From NCBI GenBank assembly GCA_007922225.1, contig ML679959.1, forward strand, positions 23,658,118 through 23,722,117: a stretch of 64,000 nt of DNA. The letters are read 5' to 3'. Under the pieces are notes generated by a model. It made no database searches, was not told the DNA's origin, and was given only the letters and a program-made list of their open reading frames with translations. The stretch comes from Emydura subglobosa (Eukaryota; Chordata; Testudines; Chelidae). The position numbers were made by a program, and so were the translations under genes. Shown here one piece after another: positions 34,448-46,400 of the stretch; within the stretch, counting starts at the first letter, position 1; every line of letters begins with the position of its first letter.

Positions 34448-37400
34448 CTGAAAAACAAGCACACACGTTGTCAGTACAGTGATATCTCAGGCACTTTTAA
34501 GTTACAATTTGAAGGTTTGTTTTTAATATCCCAGAGTACACAGCAATAAAATAAATGTTTAAAAAAACCTAATCACAACCCTCATGCTTCATGGCATTAG
34601 CTGATCATCGGGTAGGGTCAGGAAGGAATTCTCTTGAACAACTGGCTTGTTGCATTATGTGTTTTTGGTTTTCTTCTGAAGTATCAGTTATCTGGCAGTG
34701 GCAGGTCATCAGTCTAGGTGGAACACTGATTTGTTAGGATCCATCTTTAACTACAAAGTGTTTCTCTTAAACTGCAGCAAGAAATCCTTGTTCATTTTCA
34801 AAAGTGCTTTCCTAAATCTTAGCAAATTGAAAGATAACAATAACAACAAAATCATCATTGGCTCTCACTTTCAGATCTCAAGTAAATGGATCATGACGTG
34901 TTCTGCTCTTAGTTCCATATTGTTTCCAATAGGAGATAGAACTGCGTAACTGAGTGCAGAATTCAGCCTGATATTTTTAGATATGGGCCAAAACTGTAAT
35001 CTTAAACCCTTTGATCTTCAAATTCAACTCTCCAAATCCAATCACTGCCCTACAGTTTGGTTTTGGGTCAGATCCAAACCTAGAAAACGACTATTTCTAG
35101 TTCAGGTTTGATTGAAATCTCACCGGGACAGCCCTTCTTGAAAAACATTAGCCCAAGACGGTGGAAATATTGTGAGAGAACTTGATCTGCAACAACAGCT
35201 CTTGAGATTTTAATGTCATCAAATACAAACCTAAACTGTAGCCCTGATCTTGGGTTTAAATCTTGAGCTCCAACTGGGATTGAAATGCCACCTTCTCTAG
35301 TGAGGCAGAATGAATATATATTGTACTGTCGTGTGTATGTCTGATCAGGTGCCAAAGTATCTTTTCATTAAACAAAAAAGGAAAATCGGGGAGCTTTTCA
35401 AACACCATTAGAATCTGTCTTTATTACCGGCATTGCTCTTCCTGAGGATGCTGTGACTATCGCCCTCTGCTGGCTGTAACACACTGGAAGGAACCCAATT
35501 GCTTTTCTCAGAAACCAGCTTCTTTACTAACCTGAAAATTCAGAGAGAACCATCAGTGCATTTCCCCACCTCTCTCCCCACTTTGTGAAAATGCACACTA
35601 TAAGGCTAGCTCTTCTGCGATGGCCAAGGGGTAACAGGGGTGTAGATTGCTAGGGTGAGAGAATAGATCTTTTGTAAATAATAACCCATCTTTAGGCCAT
35701 CTTAGAATCTGCCACAGACCAGACAATGTGGGGTTCTTTTTATTTTCTATAGGTTTTCTCCTGCTTTAGGTTCTGTTCTGCAGCTGTTTTCAGATTTGTC
35801 TAATTGCTTTTTCCACAGCTGTCCTATCTGCTGTTTTTTTCCTCTCTCTCTCTACTTCACTTACCATTGTCCATTTTCTCCTTCCTGTACAAAATGCACT
35901 AAATCTCCATCCTCTAGAGTAAGAGAATCTGGGAAACAGGTTTCATAACTGCCTTCTACCCGAAAAAGATTGGATCTCTATGAAAAATGAAAAAAAATAC
36001 AGCATACAGTTACTATGAAGGGAGGAAACAAGAAAGGGAGACTTCTTGGTTAAACCTGCAGAGGTTTATTCTTCAGGTAATGTCATAGTTTTTTCATTCT
36101 TTTATTTTTGGTCAGCACCTGAGGTTAGTGATATTCAGATAGTGTAGGACTCGCCTGCTCCTTCAAATGCTGCAATTAATAAATCAGCCATCACTCTGAC
36201 AATGGGTTTGTGTTTGATTTTACTGAGTCATCAGTTTGGCTAATCCAGAGCTCTTCAAATTTACTTATTTTTAAAGGGGTTCCTTTATTTATGGGGGTTT
36301 ATAGCAGGGCTGAGCTAGTTCATTATAGGATGAAACTGACACTATCTGAGCATGGGTGTCATATTAATGACAACATATTGTACCAATCATTGGGATGATT
36401 TCTCAATTTGGAGAAAAGCAAAATAACTGTTGAACCTTTCTGAGTTTTGGAAACCAAAAAAAGTGTAGGGTGCTGCTTCCCCTTGTTTCTGTATCTTATG
36501 TATTTAAACAGTTTAAAATCAGGAGGTTAAAAGTGAGGGAAGCTTTTCTAAACAACCTAGAGAAGAATTCGATATGTCCCAAAACACTGCCCAGTGTGTT
36601 CACAGAGCACTGATGCTACCAGTGCTGTGCAATACTGTAGCTGCAAGTATTCTGGACCCTGCTCAATCTTATACCTACATATGGTTACGATGCAGTTAAG
36701 TAGCCTTACATCTTAAGGTTCTTGAAAACTCAAGTTGGTCTCAAACCAACACCATCAATGTGAACTACCATGAACTTCAGGAAATCTGGACACTATTTCA
36801 GTTCTGAACTTTTGTACCCACCCTAGAACCAAACCAAATCCCCTAATCAGAATACCCCTATATTCAGGAAAAGTGTGGATCCAAACACTGCAGTTTATAC
36901 CCACTCTGTGCTAGGAGGAAAGGCTTACAATGAGGCGGGTGTGAAAAGAATTACATTGTTAGGATTGGCCTCTTCCTCCATGTCAGAAGAGTTGGAGAGT
37001 TCATCAGTGCTGGATGGGATGGCTTCAAAATCCTCAAAGATGTCTAGTGATGGCATCTGCCTGCTGGGCCAACCTTTGCAAAAGGAAATGAAACAATAGG
37101 CTTGAACTACAGTGCATCAGCTCTTAGAGGACTCAAACATTTAAATAGACAGTTCATAGATTCCTCCCCACCCCCCATATTACATACGTGTTTAGCATTG
37201 CTAAACGCCTTCAGTTCAAGAATCACAGAATGTAGGGGACAAGGAATATTGCAACAGAGCAGACAATTGTGGCAAATAGTGAGTTTGTAGAGACACTGTG
37301 GGTTTTCCAAGAGCCTTTTCAGAAAGGCAGGCTGTGTCTCTTCCAATTTTCAAGCTTCTAGCTCACCTCACAGTATGTGTCTAGTATTTGAGGCCAAAGG

Positions 37401-40400
37401 CTTTTGAATAACAGTACATCCAACCCCAACCTCCCGCTGATCTTATGCCCAAACAGCTTCCAAAACCTGGCAACTATGAGGCAGAAGTTGTGGGGGGGGG
37501 AGGGAGAGGAGTCAGAATGATGCGGGGTGGGCCGGTCTTTTGACCCAGCAGTGAGACAAACATAGCTAAGGTATCAAAAAGAGATGATCTGATTAATATG
37601 CATAATGTGAATAATCCTTTTCGCCTGATCAGGGCAGTTGATATCTGATATCAGACAAGATCAGCTGAATGGTTCCTCTTGCTGTTATAGATGGCAGTTA
37701 ATATACTGTAATATCATAATAGAGAGTAATGTGTTCCGATAATAAATCTGCAGCCACCTAGGATTTCACTGCCGTCATTACAGTGCACATGGCCACTTGG
37801 AACCTCACAGCTTTGGTGAGGGTTGGACTCAGATCTTCCAGCTCTGAAAGTGCAGGCCACTAATAGTTTCAGATAAAGGAGAATCTCCGTTAGCTATTAG
37901 CAGTACAGAGCCTATGACCCACAGCGGAGCCATTCTAATGCCTGCCAGTGCAACACTCACAAATGGCAAGATGCTGTACCAGGAAAGTGAGCACTGTTGT
38001 GGAATACTCCAGGACCCAGCAACTTGTTCTCTCCTGAGTGACTGGCTTTCCATTGCAAACAGTGGTGCAAAGGGAGAGAAGTTCCCACACAGAAGTACAA
38101 TGTTAGGTTTGTGTGTGTCTAAGAAAAACGGCCAGTGTTCAGGCTGACATTCGTGAGACTTAAAGTTGGAACAAATAAACAGATTCACTGCATGCCCCCA
38201 CCCCCATGCTGCCTTTGCCCAGCACTTGAACCTGAACGGAATGACTCTTGAAACCATTTCACCTTTCTCTCTGCTATTCATCTGCATGCACCCATGGAAA
38301 CAGAAGTGACCTGATCCTGCCAGATGGGGTTCTCTTGTTGGGCTCTCTCCAGCACTGCCCCAGCAAGAAATACCAGGGATCTAATGCCAGAGGCAGATTT
38401 CCAGCCCAGACACAACAGTCTCGTCTTAGTGCCCTTGGACCCGAAAAGGGGCGCCAAGATACCACATTATTGTATATCCCAAGAGGAATTCTGCTCAGTC
38501 ATCCAGAATCCAGCCTCCCTCCCCCAGGAGACTCTTGGGATGTACGTGCTGGAATGGCAAATCTGATGCTCTGGGACAGGGAGCAATGTGCTTCCTACTT
38601 GGCCAACTGTGGGGGGCTGGTGCGGAGGAGTGGGTGGGGCCATCCCCTTTCAGACAGGTGAGGAGTACATGTTTACTAGGCAGAAGCAGGGACCCCACTC
38701 TTCCAAAGGACACTGGGCAGCCCCTGCAGAGGTGCATGCTGGGGGAAAAGTGGAAGAACCGTATGTCTTCCCCATTATGTACACACCACAGGGGCCCAGC
38801 AAACATTTGTCTCATGTTAATGTATCCAAGAGGGGTAGATAGCCCGGATGCCGATTCAAACATTTTATAGCTTGTGGATCATTGCCCCTATCAAACACAA
38901 AATCGCTACCAAGGGAAAAACAAGATGCAAAGCCAGATGCTCTCACAATACATTTACACACGACACAGACATGTATGCACACTCCATAGCAAAAGCTGGT
39001 TTAAAACAATGCAAACCCCAAACTAGTTTTTTTTTTATTTATATGTGACTGTAAAACAACCCTCTTCCCCCCAAAACAGGTGGCAAACAGGGGGTTGGGA
39101 AAGGCAAAAGAATAGAAAGGTACAGGAATGAGAGGGGAAGGTGGAGGGAAGGGAAAACAGAGTGATATCTCGGTAGCTTTGTGTTAGGGATTATTCAAAG
39201 ATTGAGTTCAGATAAATATGAAAAGATCTGGTCTAAGTCCCTCTTCTTCCAAATGTTACTGGCTCTTTAGCTGCCAGGTCAGCCCAGGCGCTTGCCTAGC
39301 ATCTAACCCTGGGCACAGCCTGCCCGTCCAGCTAAGTCAGTGGTTTTCAACTTTTTTGCTTTCGGGGAACCCCTAAGAAATTTTGAATGGATGTGATGAC
39401 CCCTTTGGAAATCTTAGACAGTCTCCATGCCACCAGGGGCCAATGAGCCGCAGGCTGAGAAGCACTGAAAGCAATATAAGCTGTTTGGCTAGAAGCACGG
39501 CTCTGGAGAACCAATCTGAGAGAGAGATTTTAAAATGGGAAATGTCTGACTTAGAACCATTCAGGAAAGTACAACAGAGACCGAGGCTTTGTTGACGTGG
39601 GAAAGTTCTACCAGTTATACTGATACAGTTACACCACTAGAACGCCCTGGGTGGACACTCTGCTTCAAATACGAGAGTGGCTTTTTTTTGGTTTAGCTTA
39701 AACCCCTTCCTGAGCTAAATAAACCAAACCCTATTCGTTTAAATTCACCCCTTAGATTATAGCAACAACAACAAGAACAAAAAGCTTTCTTGGACAGACA
39801 GAGCCTTAATAATCTCATGCCATTGTCATTCACAGCCGAGACTCAAGATGTTCAGTGTAATCCTTAAAGACCTCCCAGCAATAAAGATTCCTACAATAAC
39901 TCCATCTCCTCATCCCTCCTCTTCTCTACTAATTTTCATTGCAATGATAGGATTTCAGAAACAGCACATGTTCAATAGGTTTTCAGAGATGCTATAAAAT
40001 AACACAAGTCAGATTCTGATCTCACCACAGTTAATTCAGAATGGTTACTCTGAATCCTCTAAATAAAATCAGAATCCAGTCCATTATTTCTATGTTCTAC
40101 AGTGACCTAGGCTTGAGGTCACACTTTTTTCAAAGGAAATGATGTTTCCTTTAAAAAAAGGAAAAGGAAGAGAGCAAGGTAAAGAGAGTTTAACATGGTC
40201 ATATACATCTTCAGATTCACATGAAACTCTCCAAGGAGTGCACTGGGAACATTTTAATTCTGTTTACCTGTCTGTGAAGCAGATCTAGGAACTGGTCTTG
40301 TGATGGAACTGCCGTTGCATTTAGTCTGGGCCAATATGGCGTTCTCAAAAGCATCTGTGACAGGAAGGAGAATTTTCTCGCTTACTGAGATTCTTCTTAA

Positions 40401-43400
40401 AAGTGAAAAACTGACCATGGAACCACTACAAGTGTATTCCTTTACTGCCAGCAAAAGCATGTTTGGTCCCTTTAACGCAAATATTGCTGTAATCACATGA
40501 CTAAAACACAGAACCGATGTGCAGAGAGCAAACGGAACAAACCAAAGAGAAATGTGGATGTCACTTATTCGCTGGAAATAATTGTCAAATGAATGGTGCA
40601 GTGTTCTATTCCTCCAAAGTTTCCTTCTTTTTTCCCCTTAACAAGTCGGCCTTGCAGCATTTACAATACTTCTATAGCTCCTAGCATTTGTTTTGGGTGG
40701 CTTTTAATAGCCATCCAAGTGGCAGCTGTTATAAAACGGACTAATAAAATGTTCCTCCCGACCAGGAATGAATGAGATAATTTCTGATCAGTGCAGTTTG
40801 GTTGGGGAGGCTCAGCGTTTTTCACGGAAAAACTCAATCCCTTCACGTTACTAATTGTAACTCACGTGGAGCTTTGGAAGCAGCAGCATCCACTAGGAAA
40901 GATGTGACAATTGTCACTGCTCATGTGAAGAGAGACTCAGCGTAACAGGGTATGCTGCCCAGAAAAGGATCAGGATGATCCTGGACTCCGGAGCTGGGGT
41001 CACCAGGGAGAAGAAAACTGTACAACCCCTTTTCCATCTGTGCCCTGAACCCTGGCCCTCCGACAGTACCCACGACTGTTTCCTCCATCCTCTGCAGTCC
41101 GACTTCCTCTGCTGGGGTTTATAAGGCAGCTGGCCCCAAATATTGAATTGGTTCCATCACTGAACCAGCCACTCACCCCTGGCCTACCCAGATTTCTGTA
41201 GAGCAGCGCAGATGAAGGAAGCGTTCTGCAGTTTACCTCTCCCTGGATAGCCCAGGCTCATGAATCTAGGATCCTCCCAAGACCCTGACTGTATGACTTA
41301 GCCCTGCCACAGCCAGCCATTAAACTTTAAAAGGGGACATTGTGTCATGTAAGCACCTGCTATTCCAAGTCCATGGTGACTAAACCCTCCCTGAATTGTG
41401 AACATTTTAGCATCATTTGTTCAGTGCAGATCTACCTCTCGCCAATAGAAGAATATTCTGCGAATAATAGTCTTAAACTCTGCTTGAATGAAATGAAACA
41501 CTGCACCTTTAATGGACAAAAATTCCCGAGTCTAGCCTTCTCTCTATGCAGCATGCACATTCCTTCTGCTACCTGCGATGTCTGGGGAGAGTGGACAGGG
41601 ATGGCCAAACTATAGCTTGCAGGTCAAATGCAGGGTAGGGGTTATCTAATGCTGTCAGTGCTGGTCTCCTCTTTAATGTGAAGGTGCACCACAGTGAGAG
41701 TTTATATTAAAACTAAGGCAGAATGTCATTGGCCCCTCTTAATGTCAGTTAAGTGCCTCTCCCTTAGAACCATAGAAGAGTAGGGTTGGAAGGGACTTCA
41801 GGAGGTCATCTAATCCAACCCCCTGCTCAAAGCAGGATCACCCCCAACTAAATCAACCAACCCCAACTAAATCCCTTGATACACTGTCAGCAGGATTCCC
41901 ATTTGGGCAGCACTGCAGTTAATTCCCCTACTCTGGATTGACGAGATGAAGAAGGACTCAAATGGGATCCAGATTCTGCTTTTGAATAACTCCCCATCCC
42001 CACCAAATCAGAGGGCTGTGACCAAACAAAGCAGCCACAAAATCCAGATTTGGCACTGAGTCCAGATTCTGGAACTCAACTCCCTCCCAAAGGGAGTTTG
42101 GATCCAGGGTTTTGATTCAGGCCCATCCCTAAATGGGACTCTTTAAACATAGCACAGGTGCAGAGAACAAGCAATGAGGTGATAAACTGGGTTTATGACA
42201 AACAGACACCAAACTCAGAACCCCTCATGGATTTTAATGTACTCTACCACCAGTAATGAAGAGATGTGCATTTCATGGATGGTATCAATGAACTATGGAC
42301 AAGAATTCCATGCATGATGCCAAAACGTGTACCTTCAAACCCCAGGGGAGTTGGATCACTCTTTATTTCATGCCTCTTGACTTTAACTGCAGAACCCAGG
42401 GAACCTGTGTGAAGTTTGCAGATGCACAAGACTATAAATATAGTTGAAAGTACAACTTGTTTTCTCATTATCTGTTTGTGAGAAACATGATCGGGAATTG
42501 CTGGAATTGACCAGTGTAAAGCGCTTAGGATAATGGTTTTACCAAGAAGTAAAAAACAAACAAACCCCCTCCAAAAAACAAAAACAACCCACTAAGCAAT
42601 TCTGTAAAAAGGGAAGAAAACCACTTTTGTGATAATACACTAAGAAACAAACCCCATCTTGCAGCTTTGATCATTTATAACTGCAAGTAAAATTGAGAGA
42701 AAGTAACTGGCCCCAACTTTCATCTCCTGTTTGTCCAGCTGCTGGCAGGAGCCCATTCAAATGTTTTGGGGAAGAACCAGCTCAGCACGGCTCTCCCTTG
42801 GATCAGTGAATATACCCGAGCTGGTCTCTTGAAGAAGAGAGGATGTTGTTGTATTCTTGGTGGCAGGGTGCCCCTTGCAAGTTGATTTATTGATAGTCAT
42901 CCTGTGCCGGGCTTCACCACCCCAAGATGAGGTGATATGATGGGGCTAGTCTGTTAGCGGGAGGATAAGGGAACAGTGGCAAATAGTAGCCCTTGAATGA
43001 GTGAGTGAGAATCTTGACTGGATCTGTACTTGGATAAGGGCGAGGCAAAGGTTATGCTTTGGGCATGTCACCCAAAATCTTTCCTTAAAGTAGCTGCCAT
43101 CAATAAAATATGTAATTGAAAACCATTGACTCTGCCTCGTAGCTCTTAAAAATCATTAAGAATCGGGTTTTATTTCTCATCTTCCGGCCAAGGAACCTGC
43201 CTACCAATTTTGTTTTGATTAGAATCTCAGTTATGATTTTTGGATTTAAAACTTGAATAATGCAACTGATGTTCTCATCATCATACACGTTTCCTTCAGT
43301 AAGCCAATCCACAAAACAATGTTGGGGATACGATCTCCCCTCTCTGTTCCTCTGTGCGTCTATGGCTTCCCATTTCGTCTCTTTCCTAGTCACATTGTAT

Positions 43401-46400
43401 ATCGCACCAACCTACCCACAGCCAAAACGGCAATCAGGCCTCTCCTTTGGGAGCCAGAGGTAGATGAAAATAACAGATGAAAAGCTCTTTCTCCACGCCA
43501 TGCCCATTATTTCCATGGCATCACTAATGCAGCTTTCAGGAACTCATCATCTCTTTGTACAGCTCAATGGCACAGCTCATATTATTCAATGCAACTTGAA
43601 GCCAACTGTGCTAAGAATAAGGGGCTTGATCCTGTCCCTGCTTAGAGCTAAGCAAGTAATTTGTAGCAAAGAATTTTACTAAATGAATTTAGCTACTTTT
43701 CTGGTTTGCAAATTGCCTGCAAATAAGCTTACTATTTTCTCCAGTTTCTTCTTTAGCTCAAAATTATTCCGGAATACTTTCTGTAAATAGCTCTTGGTCT
43801 ATACATTGTTCTGGAGTGGTTTGTTGTGAGGACTGGGTGACGAATGCGCACATAGATATCACGATTATATGCTTCAGTTTCCTCACTGTGGATGAAGATG
43901 ACTCTTACAACCATGTTTCTCATGCAAACCCTTGTATTTGTGAGCTCAAAACTGATTACTGCCGTTCCTATTTTCTGCTATCCACTTCTGCTATTTCTAT
44001 CCACATTCCTGCCAGTAAGTGTGCCTGAACAAATATTCATAGGAAGAAAACTCAGAAAGGGTGCAGACTCTGGCAAACCAAATTCAATTTCAGTGAATAT
44101 CTGTGGGACTCTTGTGAGGTATATTCATCCAGATCGACTATGAAACTAACAACAAAACTTCCATTGATTTCAATGGAAAGGGGATCAGGTCCCATTTATA
44201 TGCATATGATTCAGATATATAGTTCCAGCTGGGCCTCTCTCTCTCTCTCTGCAGATTACATATACTGGAGCCCTCTGCATATATAAAACTTGAGCCTGAT
44301 GCATAGACTTATCCTTTAAACGTAAGCGTTTGGCAGTAGATGTATCGCAATCAGCATGAAGGGGAAAGAGGCTAGGTTAGCAGGCAGCATGACGGTACCT
44401 TTGGTCAGAGCAGATGTGGTAACTGCAGTGCTGATGGAGGAGGCTAAGGAAAAGCGACGGGTAACTTCTCTCTCTTTAGATTCTGGATCTGGGAGAACAG
44501 AGAGATTCAGTGCAAGGCAGGGTTAGAGGTTAGTAAGCAGAGGAGGTTATACAGGCCCAAAGCAAAGCAGTAGTTGAAAAAGGGTCAGGTCAGTTGCTCC
44601 CCTTAAAAAGGCCAAGAAACATATAATCTAGTAAATGATATGCACAGAAAAAAGATCTTTGAAAACATTTGCAGGTAAACCAACTGTAATAGTACAGGGG
44701 GGAACCGGTGCCAGTTAAAAACGGAGAACCAAACTAGAGTAAGAACAACTGCAAAACACACAGAGACGAACATGACAGTTAACATGCCACAGTTAAATAG
44801 ATGGGTTATGTGGATTTTTAAAAAGAGAAATATTGGAACTGTTTTTTCTGTGATGACTGATTAACTGGTGGCTGAAAACCACTGAAAAATAAACCCTTCT
44901 GGGCTAGGGCCCAGGTTTGTTAAGTATTTAGGTGCCCATTGATTCTCAGCTGGTGTAAATCAGCTTGACTCCAGTGAAGACAGGGAAGTGTCACTGATTC
45001 ACATCAGCTGAAGATTTAGAGCTCTGGATCTTTTCTTTCAAGGAGCCAGATTCCATTCTGGAGGCATAGGTGCTGGAGCTAGAGGTGCGGGGGAGTGAGG
45101 AGGGGGTGGCCGTATCCCTTCGCTTAAAGTGGTTTCCATTATATGCAGGGTTTACAGTTTGGTTCAATGGCTCTCAGAACCCCCGCTATAAAAATTGTTC
45201 CAGCCCCCGTCTGGAGGGAGGCCTCAACTTGCACAGATTTCGATGTGAGCTGCACCCACCTACCTACCTCCAGCTGACTTTGTCTTAAAGTATTTTATAA
45301 AATGGTCCTGTGGACTAATGAACTGTCAACTCCAGAAGGCAGGTGGCATTTCTAAACTTATCAAAACCCCACAGACACCTGTTAAAGGCGCTATCCTGTG
45401 AACAAGTAGGCCTGGGAGGAACTCTGCTGACACGGACTTCAATAGCATCACACTTGTGAGAAAATTTGCTCACTTCTGTGTGCTTCTGGATTGGATCCCT
45501 TGGGCCCGGATTCTCCAAACACGCAAGCAAACAATTAACTTGACTCAGCCCTGGTCTGCACTTACCTGGCGATTCGGCGGCAGTCGACGGGAGTTATGCA
45601 AGCGACGCAGAGTAGCTTGCATAACTCCCATCGACTGCTGTGCTTCCCTTCTGCGCGGCGTCTTCACTGCACTGCGCCGATGGGAACCGCGTCCATTTCC
45701 TGTGCTGCCAGCGTGGACAGAGCTTTGTCACTGTTCTCCGCATGGCGACTGCAAAGCCCCAACGCGCTCCAGCATGGAGTCGACCAGAGCTCTTAGATCT
45801 CATCGGGCTGTGGGGCGAGGAGTCCGTTCTGGCTCAGCTCAGAGCCAGCAAAAGGAATCTGGACATTTATGGGAAGATATCCCAGGGCATGCTGGAGAAG
45901 GGACACAAGAGGGACGCTCAGCAGTGCCGAGTGAAGATCAAGGAGCTGCGTCAGTCGTATCAGAAAGCCAGGGAAGTTAACAGCCATTCCGGCTCCTCGC
46001 CCAGAACATGCTGCTTCTATGATGAGGTGCATGCAATTCTCGGTGGTGATCCCGCCACGGTGCCGCCCCACAGCATCGATACCTCCACCGGGTCACAGTC
46101 CATGGACAATGATGAGGACTCCGTGGACTAGGAGGAGGAGGAGGCTGAGGAGAGCAGGTGTAGGAGAGCAGGGTGTCCGTTCTCCCTGAAATTCAGGACC
46201 TATTCCTGACCCCAGAGCAGTCCGACAGCACTAATGATCCCAGGGAAGGCACATCTGGTGAGTTTTTTTTCTTCTTAGCATTTCTGTCCTTGTACATTGG
46301 GGTGGGGGGACACGAAGGGGATTTCAGATGTTTCGGTGACTGGACTGTGGGGTTACCCAAGAAACAGTTGATTTATCTGATGAGAAACGCTACGTTTCTC

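Noticed and set aside
37829..38287. Minus-strand 152-codon frame between two MCF2L2 exons
   Set aside because: It lies in an intron, does not fit the exon phases on either side, and has no domain.
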